The position numbers and the translations under genes are program-made. A DNA stretch of 64,000 bases from positions 1-64,000 of the forward strand of contig JAYMSP010000070.1 of assembly GCA_036897095.1 (NCBI GenBank), read 5' to 3'. Source of the stretch: Plantago elongata (Eukaryota > Streptophyta > Magnoliopsida > Lamiales > Plantaginaceae). This document shows positions 47,601-60,544 of this stretch, piece after piece. Positions within the stretch are counted from its first letter, which is position 1. Every line of letters starts with the position of its first letter. Below the pieces are notes generated by a model. That model had not been told where the DNA came from and ran no database searches. It saw only the letters and a program-made list of their open reading frames with translations.

Positions 47601-49809
47601 ATGCTTTATATCAAGTAGTACAATAATTAACTACAGGAAAAAGAAGTCACATTGTGCATACCCATCAAATTGAATAACCGGAAAGGTGACAGCTCGAACT
47701 TTATCTTCGGAAGAGAGACAAAGGCCCAAGAAACAGCCCCCACCCATGGCTCCGTTGGTATTAATCGCAGTTTCACCCAGAGTTCCCCATCAATGTCAAA
47801 ATCTCGGATACCCACAGGGACAACAATAGGGAGGATACCGAATTTAAGTGACAAAAGTAAAAGCATGCGTGCACCACCAGTGTATCGGAGACCTATCTGG
47901 TACCTTTGCACGAAGAAATGTAATTATTAACTAAAAATAAAAACAAAATTACTGGGAAGTGAGCTCTATTGCTATGACGTTCAAGTGCTAGCAAAGCAAT
48001 TGCACACGCCAAGCAACAATATCCATGAAAAACTTGCTAATATTTTTGTTACATTCATGTAGCAGAAGAGGCATGACATTCTATTTTATCAAAATGTAGT
48101 GAATTTCATGGAAAAGTCAAATCTTCAGTGAATAAACCACTTGGTAAAATGTTGTCAATTGACCGCAAGACTAATTCAGTGCCTAGGATAGCATTTTACA
48201 ATCAGTTATCAAACCAGAGAGGAGCCTTAGGAATTTTATAGGACAAGCCAGATAGAAGCAGAAGTCAAAAATGAACATAAGCTATGAAGGACTACAAAGA
48301 AGTGGATATTGCCCATAACGATCAAAACCACATGCATAATGCAACACTGGGAGGTGAAAGTAAGAAGAACTTAATGCTCATACAAGCATCACATTGTCTC
48401 CTACAAGTATAGATCCCACAAGCCACAAGAACAGGATGTGTAATCAATATAAGGACATGATGTAATCTGTAGACACAAGCACACAATGAAGGCAATCAAA
48501 ACAAAACTAGACCAGAAGCATCAAAAAGTGATGAATAAAAGCATTTAAAAGGACCTGTTCTGGCTCCCATAAAATCAGCATTCATTTTCTTATATTAACC
48601 GAATCTGTTTCAGAGGGTGGGCAGCACATTTCTGAGCTAAAACAATATTATGCATTCTTGCCAATCACAACAGATTGAAACTTCCTTACAAGCTGCAAGG
48701 CCTGCATCTGAACTTAATCTCGATCCTAATTACCTTTGGGGTATTAAAATATACAGATTAGAAACTCAATTTACTTTGTTAGGTCTTTCTGTTTATCTAT
48801 TATATCGATCTGTTCAGTATAAGAGCTTCCTCCAATAAACCAGCAACGATTTAAAAAAAATTAAATTCTGGAACAACTCGTACAATATTCTAGGAGAATG
48901 CAGAACCATAGGAAATACTGTTCAAAGTAGTGAACAAGTAACAATAAAGAGCAACACAGCACACAGAAACACTTACTGCAGATCATTAGCCCGTCGTGAG
49001 GTCCTTCGTTCAACACTCCTAACTGATAACGGCTCCTCACCCAATGAGAACTGCTTGATCACAACCCGCTCAACATAATCCGGCTTCTTCAGATTATCAA
49101 TGACAGGCTGCAGCAAGCCTATAATCCAATTCTCCAACCCACCTCTGTAGACCTTCCACAGCTTCCCCAGCACCATATTCACCCACTCCACCGACTCTTT
49201 CCGCTCCAGATCCTTCTCGAGAAACATAGACAGGGTAGTAGGCACCTGCGGCCAACTCCCAGGCTTGCCACTGCTACTTTCACTCTTCTTCCTAGACATC
49301 CACAACTTATCAAATACGATACCCACAAGAAAAAAGAACCCAAACAGCCCAAAAACATCACGACTCAACGGAGGAGACGGAATCGGATGGATCACCCCCA
49401 GTTGAGTCCTCAGCTTATCTACAATAGGGTCCTGCCCATAACTTGAACTGTAGTAATTTCCACTATTACTAGTACCAATACTCGACGACGAAACGTAACC
49501 AAACTCTTCCTCATTCGACAACCTCTTCAACACAACATTCTGAGCTCCCCTAGCCGCATCCTCAAAGTGATGCGGAGCATTCCCTCCATTGACGCAACCT
49601 TGAGCTTGGAGTTGAACCCATCTAACACTCTTCTTAACTAATATCCCATCTCTCTTTCTACGACGTAATTGGGTAGGAAAAGGATAAAATCCACTACTAC
49701 TAGTACTACTACTGCTACAAGTACTACTACATGGGCAGAAGCAGAAATGCGATTGGGTTTTCCTCGATGTGAAATGGGAGCAAAATGTCGAAGCTGATTG
49801 CAAAACCAT
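44629..49809 (-). CDS. SMP and C2 domain lipid-transfer protein, NTMC2T5-like
   Basis: Tricalbin/synaptotagmin-like plant protein. Proteins with an SMP domain carry lipids between membranes at contact sites, and the NTMC2T5 type has been linked to contacts with chloroplasts. Seven coding exons in phase give 695 residues: 48977-49809, 47662-47903, 47270-47288 (19 nt), 46527-46786, 46233-46342, 46028-46126, 44629-45153. ATG 49809 was chosen because no in-frame ATG precedes it. The N-terminus is Ser/Cys-rich and could be a plastid transit peptide. A hydrophobic segment lies at 152-170 (FGLFGFFFLVGIVFDKLW). The SMP domain follows from about 205 (VEWVNMVLGKLWKVYRGGLE) to about 380. The C2 domain starts near 425 (GELSVTLLDARKL) and includes TDPYVILRLGDQ and PIWNQDFNMLV. 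The C-terminal 130 residues are acidic and Ser-rich. Confidence 0.92.
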
Positions 49810-50550
49810 CAAATTACAGGAATGAAATGTGAGCAAAGGTTACAGTAATTACCAATTCTGCTACTGGAAAACATCAAGTACTAGTATGGAGAACAAGCGA
49901 GAAATTGGGTTTTCTGGTTCGCGAAATTGAAGCAGAGGATAATGGATGATGCAGAGATGCCTGTAAGCAGTAAATTGAGGTGGTTTGTGAAGATTACAGA
50001 GATGGAGAAGACAAAGTGGAATTTTGTCGAACAGTTGGATTGCAGTATCACTGAATTTTTTGTGGGGTAAGAAAAATCGAAAATTAATTATATGAGAGGT
50101 TTAAGCGAAAAAATTGGGAACACAAAAATAGCAAGGAAGAAGAATGAAGGTGGAGAAAATACGTGGACATACATAACGACTTTCTCACATTCTTTTATAG
50201 TCGCTATTTAATGAAGTACACTTCGATTTTGAAATTTCATATTCCACGTGGGGCGGTGGAAACGGTTCAAATTACAAAACACCCCTTATGTTCAAATTAA
50301 TTGTCTAACAAGATTTTATTGTCTAATACTAGAAGTTTAATTGACCAAAAACGTGGTAGTTGTGTGAAAAGCTAGTTTGAGGTCTTTTAGCATGATTCTA
50401 ACTTATTCTATTCTCTTAATCAAAGTAAATGACCCTATATTGATACGAAAAGATTGAGGGGCGAAACTTTTAGTAATTAAATACTTATCGACCCCAAAAG
50501 ATCATTATACATGACATTAGAGGAATTTTTCTACATACATATGTGATATA

Positions 50551-50820
50551 GAAGGTCGGAGCTCTGTGAGGTCGTGACCCAAAGGTTTGTCCTTCTTTAC
50601 CAATTCTATAATGATACATCTTTCATTGGGTCGGTCGCAGCTCCACATAGTAGATTGGTGCTTCTTCAGTAGGATGGTCGGAGCTATGTGGGTTGGGATC
50701 CTCAAGGTCATTCCTACTTCTTCAATTGTTCCATAATGGTAACTCTTCGTAGGGGAGGTCGAGGCTCTCCAAGACCCGTCGTTCCTCTCTAGTTAGTTAT
50801 ATGATGAGAACTCTTCATTT
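50551..50820 (+). repeat. Imperfect tandem repeat with GGTCGGAGCT words
   Basis: Three units of about 70-80 bp start at 50551, 50671 and 50751, each with a GGTCG(G/A)(A/G)GCT word, then a CTTCTTCAATT-like stretch, then ATAATG and ACTCTTC/ACATCTT. A half unit (TCGGTCGCAGCTCC) lies between the first two. The origin is unknown. Confidence 0.6.
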
Positions 50821-51891
50821 GCATGTGATGGTTTAGACCAAGTTGTATGAAATGTGAAGGAGTTCGGTCCTCATCTCAGAGTCGGTTCCGGTAATCCAGG
50901 TTGGACCCTCGTTTCAGACCCTCTAATCAACAAATTAGGTGTGGGCTTATTTCATGTCACAAGTTCCCCGGTCCCACCCCGTTATCTTGTAGAGATAGTT
51001 GTGAAAATCTAAGTTCAAAATTTTTCAGAGGTCATATCCCATGAGGTCGAACTCATTATTGGTAGAAGTTCTTGATCTCTTATGAGAGCTAAGGTCAAAA
51101 TTCATAAGGGTGGATCTCGAGAGGTCATACCGATCCCATTCTAACAACTTTTGTTCTTCAAAGTCAAGATCGGTACACTTATGGTTTCACACGGTGGACC
51201 TATTTTGACTTGGTCATCTTTGAGGCCAAGATGTTCGACACGATGAGCTAGAGTCGGACTTAGTTCTATATATCAATCGTGTTACAATGTTCAATGGTGC
51301 ACAACCAAACATGAGTTCACACTATTTCAGTTATTTAGTTTATTTGATTTAATTATATACTCCCCAAGTTGTTTGTTCTTGATTTATCTAAAAATAAGAT
51401 ATGATACGAGTAGATAATGTAAACATCTATAATTATATATAAATATCTTACTCCGCGATGCTAACGTTGTAGGACTTCGTCAATGTTGAATTGACATAAC
51501 TTTTAAGATTTCTCCATTATTTTATTTCTCAACACCGATGAATCACCACGCCCCCCTTAAGCGATCATCTCTAGTCCGACATTATCGAGTCAACCACTCT
51601 TTAAAATTTAAACTGTTTTAATCATCTCTCACCACATCACTAAGTCCAAGTTCACATTATCTAATCCGAGTTCAAACATTAAGAATAGAAGACCGGACTT
51701 ACCGTCACCTTTATGAACATTGTGTGCCTTTATACCAAACTTCTACACAACCAATTAGCCTTCCCCTGCCCTTTCAATTCTGGCCGGTGAATCATATGTA
51801 CAATCATACAAGCACTCAATTTTTTTCTTAATAATCACACTGCATTATTCAAACCCAATTAACCAGCTCCTAACACAAATAACACAAATAA

Positions 51892-52124
51892 GGGGCTGAT
51901 TAGAGTAGCATTTAAATGCCCGTTTGAAAGCTACTCAGAGATTTTATTTAAATGCCGAAGATCGAAACGTATCTACGGTAATAATTTTTCTTTTACCTAT
52001 ATAACAAACTTATAATACCATATTCAATTACAATTCTATACCAAACACAAATTTAACAATCCCACTACAATTCCAATCACTATTCAAGCATTTAAATCGG
52101 GCATTTAAGTCGGATGTCAGACCC
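51892..52124. mobile_element. GGGGCTGATTGG-type MITE, copy 2, in a promoter
   Basis: It starts GGGGCTGATTAGAGTAGCAT and ends CATTTAAGTCGGATGTCAGA, then CCC, with TAA on both sides (51889-51891, 52125-52127). It is the inverted match of the element at 20270 (GATTTAAATG, CAATTCTATACCAAACAC). The right end is 105 bp before the hydrolase ATG. Confidence 0.8.
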
Positions 52125-52229
52125 TAAACAATTCATGTTTTTCACGTTTTTACAGACAGATGGTTGACTCTCCATCCTGTCAAAAACGAACTCACTTCTG
52201 TCCAAATTTCCCACTTCAAGATTTTCACA

Positions 52230-54405
52230 ATGGAGCTCACATCGAGCTTTCGGCGGGTTCTTCTGCCGGAAATCACCAGATTCCGCCGTGATCCCTTTGT
52301 TTCCCGACCAAATTTAAGTTCAAGAAGAGTGATCGCCATGTCCCAGAAAAAGACAAAAATTGATGGGGTTAGTGATGAATTGAACTCTATTGCCTCCCAG
52401 AACTTGGATCATGTATCAGCACGTAGAAGGGTTCGATCGGCCTTTGCTAATTTCCAAACGCAGCTCGATCATGTCTTGTTTAAGGTAATAAGCTAATTTT
52501 GACTGTTTTGTTTGAAGGAAGATTCTTTGAATGTTACTGATTTGTTTGTATGCTATGTGCTAAGTTTTTGACTTTCTCTTTGTTTCTTGTGGAGGTAGAT
52601 GGCTCCAGATGGGATCAGAACTGATGAGGTTTGCCAATTTCAGCTTCAATTTATCTTATATTATTTTGATTCTCAGTGTTTTAAATGTACTTACTGAAAG
52701 ATTTGATTTTGCAAATGTGCTTAGCATTGTGAGTGAGTTACGAACATTTTCGTGGAGATTCGTGATTTTTAACTCCTGAGGTTAAAAATGATTAGCTTTT
52801 AGAATTTTAAGGCTCTAACTCGAGTAACTTATCGCTCGAGCAACAATTGTTGGTTTTCATTACGATTTACTAAGTTGGAACCCTGTGTTATCTGCCTCAG
52901 CCTGTGTTGCACAGACTCTATGGTTGAGATTGGCTTGAAATGTTTAGTTGGTGACTTAATGGACCATCTATGTGTTTTGGGCAGTGGTACGAAGTTAATG
53001 CAAATGGACAAGAAATTTTCTGTAAGAGCTGGTTGCCGAAGCCAGGTGTGCGAATCAAGGGTGCTTTGTGCTTTTGCCATGGATATGGTGATACTTGCAC
53101 CTTTTTCTTTGAAGGTTTGTTTTGTTGTTCGTGTTTTTTCAGATTATGTTCTGTTTCTTGGATGTATTCAACCAAATGGGTTTAGACAAGCTAAGATAAC
53201 TATATTGTTGTTATAGGTATTGCTAAGCATATTGCTGGTTCAGGCTATGGTGTGTATGCCATTGACCATCCGGGATTTGGCCTGTCAGAAGGACTACATG
53301 GTTATGTGCCCTCTTTTGATGCAGTGGTTGATAATGTAATTGAACAATACAGGATTATGAAAGGTGAGAGTTCTCCATTACTTTGACGTGTATCCATATA
53401 TAATACGTTAATCTTGAAATTCCATGTATTCTGAAAATCTTGTTTTGCATATTTGACATGCCTTATGAAGTTATGATGTAACGAAGTTGCAGACTGCTTC
53501 ATCTTATTTCACTTCATTTTTCTTTATTCTTAGTTTTTTTTAAATTTTCAACAACCACTATGGAGTTCAATCAAAGGCGTGCTTGTTTTTTATTTTATTG
53601 TTTGGATATATAGGACGTCCGGAAATCAGAGGGCTGCCACGCTTCTTATTTGGTCAGTCGATGGGTGGAGCAATTGCTATTAAAGCGCTTCTCAAGAGCC
53701 AGAGCGAATGGGATGGCATAGTGCTTGTCGCACCAATGTGTAAAGTAAAACAACAATCTCTAGCCAAACAACCTCATATTCGTAAATATGTTCAGATAAA
53801 GCCGTTAATTGAAACTTATTGAAGATCCTTTCTGGAAACAGGGCAAATGAAAAGAATACATAAGCCTGCTTTTTTGGAAATGGAAGGTTCCTATAATGTT
53901 CTAGAGCTTTTACATTTACCTACCATAGCTTCAAAACTTGAATCAACTGACAAAACATTAGCTTGTCATTAGAACAGAACATCACAGAGTGTTGTTTCTG
54001 AAAATAATTTTTTTTCCGTGTTACCACTGATTCTTACGTATTCATGTCCAGATACTGATCTCTGGAAATTGACAAGTAAAATTGAACTTTTGTTCTATGC
54101 ATAAATAAACTTCTTTTGGCATCTCTACATGAAATCCTGACACAGCTTGCTTACAGATTGCAGAGGAGATGACACCACCACTACCGCTTCAGAAAGTTCT
54201 CATATTTTTATCTAAGCTTATGCCACAAGCAAAGCTCGTTCCCCAGAAAGATTTAGCAGATCTGGCATTCAGAGAGTCCACTAAAAAGCAAATGGTTTGC
54301 TTCTCTAACGTGTAGCTTTTTTTCATTTGATCTCTGTAAATGCATACTAATAGCTCGTTGATGTCATAACTATGAACTTGGACAAGTCTTGGTATATCAG
54401 TTATC

Positions 54406-54442
<37 letters not shown>

Positions 54443-54944
54443 AACTAGTTTACTTATTACACTGAAAGTGGAGTTTAGAAACTAAATAAATTTTGAAATT
54501 TCATGGTTTGTTGATCTAGGCACAATACAATGTGATCAGCTACTCAGATCAAACAAGATTAAAGACTGCCGTGGAACTCTTGAATGCTACAAAATCTATT
54601 GAGTCACAGGTAGATAAGGTGAGTATCTACGTATGGCCACTTTGAATAATAATGTTCAATCAATTGAACTAATTCACATGGCTTAGTTTGTAATGATAAC
54701 AATTTTGCTGCAATATCTATCCTAGATATCATCTCCAGTCCTCATCCTTCATGGAGCTGCTGATAAAGTGACTGATCCCCATGTGAGCCAATTTCTATAC
54801 GCAAATGCTTCTAGTAAGGACAAAACTCTGAAGCTCTATGAAGGAGGCTTCCACTGTATTCTTGAAGGTGAACCGGATGACAGAATTTTAACCGTTATTG
54901 GCGACATTGTTTCTTGGCTTGATACAAGAACCTCTCTGAAGTAG
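52230..54944 (+). CDS. Monoacylglycerol-lipase-like alpha/beta hydrolase
   Basis: Serine hydrolase of the plant MAGL group, whose members cleave monoacylglycerol or related esters. Eight exons in phase give 382 residues: 52230-52484, 52599-52628 (30 nt), 52985-53114, 53217-53363, 53614-53744, 54157-54294, 54520-54618, 54726-54944. Marks: CFCHGYGDTCTFFFEGIA (oxyanion-side HG word at 127-128), IDHPGFGLSEGLHGY, the nucleophile elbow GQSMGG with Ser203, APMCK, VPQKDLADLAFR, HGAADKVTD with Asp323, and FHCILEGEPDD with His353, so the Ser-Asp-His triad is complete. The first 95 residues precede the hydrolase fold and are rich in Ser and Arg (ELTSSFRRVLLPEITRFRRD), possibly a plastid transit peptide. 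Substrate is not fixed by sequence. Nearest other reading: caffeoylshikimate esterase, a close relative. Confidence 0.92.
54409..54440. repeat. (AC)16 microsatellite
   Basis: An uninterrupted run of 16 AC units in the sixth intron of the hydrolase gene. Confidence 0.95.
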
Positions 54945-56816
54945 CAGTGTCCTTCAGTTCATCATCTGGTTCCATATTTTTAGTGGCACATTCGATTCAA
55001 TCTTACTGCTGCACCTTCTTATACATTAGAAAAAGCATATCTGCAGTAGTTAATCATTAAAAATAAAACAATTGTGTAGGTTCATTATTTGAAGAGTTGA
55101 ACTCTGGAGATTCAGGATTTATTGGGATAGAATTTGAGGGGACTTTTTCAATTAAAATTGATTTTTTTGTGTACAAAATATTCAATTTGAGTGAAAAATG
55201 GCTACTTCAATCGTATGACAAACAGTCCCTTAGTCATGGATTTTGACCATTATACATTTATACTTCTGTATTTGATGAACTCTCTGAAGATGTGGTTTTT
55301 GCGCATAGTGATTGTTCATTGATGTAACCTGTAAGTTGTGTGAATAAAAGCATTATTGGCTTATAGTACCCTGCCTTAGATAATTTGGACCTGTATGCAA
55401 CTGGGGGCTGCAGACTTCCTCTTGCAGTTGTAGTATGGGTGGAAATCCGAGTGTAAAATTGTGAGATAATCCTTGGTGAGCAAGAGCATCTGAACTGAGT
55501 TGTGGCTTGGTTACGCATTGAACCGAATTCTCTCATACCATGAGAGAGTTTGTCACATATATAAATTCAAACCTACATGCAGAACCTATTTATTTATATT
55601 ATTGTAATTCTTTATCATTAATGAGGAAGACTGATAGTGGGTTGTTGGAATCAACCAACATGCCATGTTAATCGTAAGTGGATACTATAAATTGCAAACA
55701 ACTTCGAGCCCGACATGTCCATTTTATGAAAATATAATTCTATGTCGACTTGTCTAAAATAAACTGATGTAGATCATATCAAAAAGTTTAAAAAATTCTT
55801 TTAATTTAAATATCGTAATGTTAATAATGCAAAATATGCCACATTGTGGAACTCAATGCATCCAGGATCCCAACCCCTCATATTGAAGTTGTGAATCGGA
55901 TCGATCCAACACAATACGAATTCCAAAGGGGGTTTTGCCTGACCCGAAACCTGAAACCAGATCTGGTATTCCGAACCAAACCAGCCCAACCTTCCCAGCC
56001 CATGGGCGGTAGATCCGGCCAGTAGAAAAAACGTAAAAATCTGAACCAAGATCTGGTTTCCATAATTTGGCCTGTCTATCTAATAATAGTACGGAGTAAT
56101 AAATTGCACATCTCTGTCAGAAACTCATACGCTCCACTCTCTTTCACGAAAATAACATAAACAAATCGACACTTTTAAAAAACATTTTAATTGCAGCCTT
56201 GTCTCAGTAGTTGTCTCCCACGCACTAATTAATTACTCTGTCTCAACTTTTGGTCCTTTTATTTTCTATTATTTCCACAATATCTTCTTCTTAGCTGTAT
56301 AAATCCTATTGAGCCACACTCTATCTACCTTCTTCTTTCCTTCCTCTTTCTTCAACCCACACTCAATTTTCCTTGCTCTGTTTTCTCCTCCATCTTTAAT
56401 AATTTTCCCCCTTTCTCAAATCTCAACCCTAAGATTATCTTCTGTACAGCTCTTTCAGGTAAAGTCCCAATCTTGAATTTCTTTTCGTTCGTTTCTGTTG
56501 TGACCCAGATGTGATTTTTTCCAATTTTCGGTGTTTATTGAGCTGGGTTTAAAAAAAAAAAACTGGAATATAAAAAGTTTCGATTTTTACAACAGATCTG
56601 GCTAGTTTTTCTTGTCACTCCACTTGATTTACGCGTTTGTCTATGTGAACAAGTCAATAAATCTTGGCCGGCTGTTGTTTTCCTCACACAGTTGACCGGA
56701 TCTTACCTTGTGACAAAAGTATAAAGACAAAAGAAACCAATTTTAATTCAAATTCTAATTTCGGCTTTGCCTTTTCCTCAAATAGCAGGCTTTGTGTTTC
56801 GAATTCACAGCAAGAG
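54945..56816. other. Intergenic region and leader of the next gene
   Basis: No coding exon was found. The 3' untranslated region of the hydrolase comes first. From about 56298 on there is a TATA box, a CT-rich leader and a probable leader intron of the next gene (donor TTTCAG/GTAAAG near 56459, acceptor AAATAGCAG near 56788). Confidence 0.5.
56298..56304 (+). promoter_or_regulatory. TATA box of the small conserved gene
   Basis: TATAAAT followed by a CT-rich leader; the coding start at 56817 lies beyond a probable leader intron. Confidence 0.55.
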
Positions 56817-58404
56817 ATGAATCGATGCGGTGTTCAGCAAAACAGGAGCTTTGATGAGACGGTGGTTTGCCCTAAGCCAAGGCGGCTCAGCCTGACCCAC
56901 ACCACCCTTTACGAACCTATGCACCTCAGGTGGCATGTTAGGTAATTTGGATCTGTTCTTGGTTTCTTGAAAAGATGATTTAATCTATTTTTTTCATTTA
57001 AAAAAGACTAATTTTGTGCTTTTGTTTATTGATTTAGCTACCAACAAGAGGTTTGTGATGCCAAAGCTGGAAACGAACTCATGGATATCATCCAAGCAAA
57101 CGTGAGTCCAAACTGAAAAAGTTTTTTTTACTTGCAAATCTTCTGTTCTTAAGGGATGAACAGTGCAAATTGCATAATTTTTTTTTTCGAATTGGTCTAA
57201 TTTTCTTTCTGTATGTATGGACAGAATTTGTGATTCATAGAATTGGTGTGAAGTTGTGATAATTATTCGTGCACGTGTTTTGTGTGTACACTGGTTGGTG
57301 TGATTTGGGGTTAACATGTTAGTTTCATGTCTTAATTTGCTTGCCAGCTTCTAACCTTCATATTTATTTTTTAAATTAAATTAGAGTTATTTGGTCAGCG
57401 TTCTTGATTTGTAGGATATTAAAATCAAGACTTCTTTTTAACCAAGATTTGGCAGTTGCATCATGAGGTCTTGAGGTAGTGTCTCTGGGTATTCAGTTTG
57501 ACCTGAAAATTCATGGTACCCAGATAATTTGGTTTCGGGTGCCCGGAAAAGTGAAATGCCTACTTTGGTCTTTTATTTGAGTTGGCCAGTCATTTTTTAA
57601 GCTCCAGTACTGATGTGTACTGAAATTTGAACTGCCCAATATACACAAAACCGAACTATAATTTAGGATAATCTAACTGTATACCCAAAACCTAATCTGC
57701 AACAAATGGGTTTGGCCTAGTAATAATATAAATGAGCCTTCACAGGTGTTGGGTACACATATAATGAAACCCGAGTGCACAGCCTGCTTGTAATCATAAG
57801 AAAACAAAGATTATTTTCAGACATTTGGATTTATTGACGGACCAATGACTGAAATGTGTTAATTCCTTTGTCTTTCATTTGAAATTTTTGTACAATCATT
57901 ATTATTTTAAGCATGATGAAGATCATATCCTCCTACCCAAGTGGTAGTCACACTCACCTATTTTATACTGATGTGATGTAGATCTTCCGATTGTTTAGAA
58001 AAATCAAGTCTTTCACAATAATCGATCATGTATAACATTTCATAGCTTCTTGTAATTCTGCTCAGTGCTTATTTGTTGTGTGTAAAATTCTGATTTTTTT
58101 TATCTTGGATTGACAGGGTGTTGATCAATCAGCTCCACAATTAGCCTCGTCGCCCCCATTTTTTTCTGGGTCACCGCCGAGCAGAGTATCTAACCCACTA
58201 ATTCAAGATGCCCGATTCGGGGATGATAAATTCAGCCCTGTCTCACCTCGCACAATCCCTACCCCATCCGGACTGGGATCGCCCCGCAAGACAGGTGGCT
58301 GTGTCAGGTCAAATTTTGGTAACAATCCACCCGTCAGGATCGAGGGTTTTGACTGCCTTGACAGGGATAACAGGCGTAACTGCAGCATCCCTGCCCTGGC
58401 CTAG
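56817..58404 (+). CDS. Small conserved plant protein of unknown function
   Basis: Three exons in phase (56817-56941, 57038-57101, 58117-58404) give 158 residues. It matches, from memory, a small Arabidopsis family that includes At1g13390 and At1g68490 and carries only uninformative names. Conserved blocks: MNRCGVQQNRSFDE, VVCPKPRRLSL, CDAKAGNELMDII, ASSPPFFSGSPPSRVSNPL (exon 3), QDARFGDDKFSP, GGCVRSNFGNNPPVRIEGF and the exact C-terminus CLDRDNRRNCSIPALA. No signal peptide or membrane segment is visible. The Pro/Ser-rich blocks suggest a mostly disordered protein with conserved short motifs, perhaps binding sites for a partner. Start: first ATG after the probable leader intron, agreeing with the family's MNR start. 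The function is not known to me. Confidence 0.85.
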
Positions 58405-60544
58405 GCTAGGTACAACTACAACCAACAAACCTGAAAGAAGGGAGTTTAGAAAAGATTTTGGTCAGTGAATTGAGCAAATAGGAAATCCATTGATCAGTGA
58501 TCAGTATGTCTATTTTTGTACATATAGTTGCTAAAAGTGTCTGTAAGTAAGAGAGTGAGTCTTCTCTGTAAGTATTGAGTGAAGTTAAGAATAAATTTTG
58601 TGGTCTTGTAGTGAGATCTTATCTTCTGAGGGCACCCCCTATCTTTGTAATGGTGTAAGTAAGAGATGAGAAGAAGGGGGTGCCATTGGTTAATTTGGTT
58701 TGTAAGTTTGGGTCAGTTTTGAGGATCCTTCAAAGTCAGTCCCTGTTGAGGAGAATCTGTAAAGCAGATATGTGTAGATGTTTTATTGGGCCAATTATGT
58801 TGTAGTACTCGAATCAAATTCACTTTTGTAAATTCTAAAGCCATGTATATATGCATCCATTATTATCATTATTCCCTTTTTTTCTTCCTTGCTCTTATTC
58901 TTTCCCAAGTGGAGGAATACCCAAATGTTTTGGTCCTACAATGCCATTTCCGTTTGCAACCTTCATAATACGGATACAAAATAAATAACTTGAACAATCA
59001 ATGTTTATATATACGCAATGTGTTATTCACTCACTTTAATAACGACGCAAAAAAAGTATTAGAAGTTGAAAGAAGTATTTAGTTGCATTCTAATTTAGTA
59101 AGGTTTTTTATTATAAAGATTGTATAGTATTTGTGTGTTATATAGTTGTGTTGGTTTTATACATTTGTGAAAGAGTCTCTTAGGAGTTGAGAATCAATGT
59201 TGATTAGAGATAGTGTAATTAAATCCGTTACTAAATTTTATTTTTTAAAGAAATTAAACTTTATTAAATACTAAACGAGATTAAACATCATAGTTGTTGT
59301 GTTCCGCAATGAAATTTTACGAAACATATTTCTAAATTACTAGTACAATTGAATATTAATTTTTTTTTGAAGATAACTTTTTATTCTTGTATATATTAAT
59401 TATAGAAGTTAAATCTTAAATTTGTGTTGTTACATTTTTAATATTATAATTAGGAATTTAAAAAGGGTTCGGGCCGGTGTCTGCCCATACTGTGACGGTG
59501 TGGTGGTGGTTGATTGATAACCTTGGAAAGTTGGGCCAAGTAAAGAAGGTATTGACTTCGATTTCTTCGCCTTTCAGTTTGCATTGGGAATATGAACAGG
59601 TGCAGAAAACTGTGTACCTGCTTTTTCAGTTTTATCCCTCAACAAACTTTCTCAATTCTAGTTTCAAATGGCATCAACAATGGGCTACATCACCCCCAAC
59701 TACTTGTTACATTTTATTTCTAATGTTCGCGTTCCCTTCATTCTTATGACACAACAACAATATTGTCTGATATCAGATCAGGTTTATTTGATGATGATAG
59801 GTCCACTATAGTGTACTCCCATTCTTAAAGATTGTGAAATTTGTATTTCATTTCAGGTGGATCTCATATTTATTGTGAGTAGGAGATGCACCGGAAAGAC
59901 CCGACATTTCTAAAATATCGCACTTATTCACCTATCAATATCTACAAATGGTTCAATGTTGGTGTATTTTACGGTATTTTAAATGTGATACCATGTGTCA
60001 TTGAGGTCTAGTTTAATTGGTTGAACTGATGTTATAGGTTCGAACACCGTTAAACACAACCTTGTAATCTAGTGTACGTTAGTTATAATTATGTCACTTT
60101 ATTTGAGTGATAATTATGTCACTTTATTCGCCCAAAAATATTTATAATCTTAGTAATGTAGTGTATATAGAATATTATTATTGATTGAAGTTAAAGTTTA
60201 CGCCACATATATATGAGATGCATTTTGAAATGCTTGATGTAAAAATAGATCCAATAGTATGTGTATTATTGCAACTGACTTCTAAAATAGCGAGAGCTAG
60301 CATTGAGACAACATGAGCTCCATCGAAAATGTTGAACAAATTGAAAAATAAATGATTCTCATCACAGTCAGAGTTGTTAATTCGAGTAATCTAATCAAGT
60401 TGTATACACACCTAGAGTTTTATAGCGCGATAAGGTGAAGGTGAGTCGGAGTCTGATCTGAACACACACAATGATTCATACGGAAATAACAACTGGATGA
60501 GCGAATGGGTGTTGCCTGTGGTGTGAGCGGAAAAAAAATTGAAA

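Larger units (their letters stand above)
49810..52229. other. Region between divergent SMP/C2 and hydrolase genes
   Basis: It should hold both promoters. No coding exon is seen. A GGTCG-rich imperfect repeat lies at 50551-50820 and a MITE at 51892-52124. Confidence 0.55.

Noticed and set aside
48650-48838. 62-codon plus-strand frame in the first intron of the SMP/C2 gene
   Set aside because: Short, no domain, lies inside an intron of the opposite strand.
49809-49836. Longer N-terminus for the SMP/C2 protein
   Set aside because: The first codon of that version is TTG, not ATG; the first ATG in frame is at 49809.
60005-60055. tRNA gene (GGTTCGAACACC)
   Set aside because: No cloverleaf arms could be matched; it looks like a decayed tRNA-related SINE at best.
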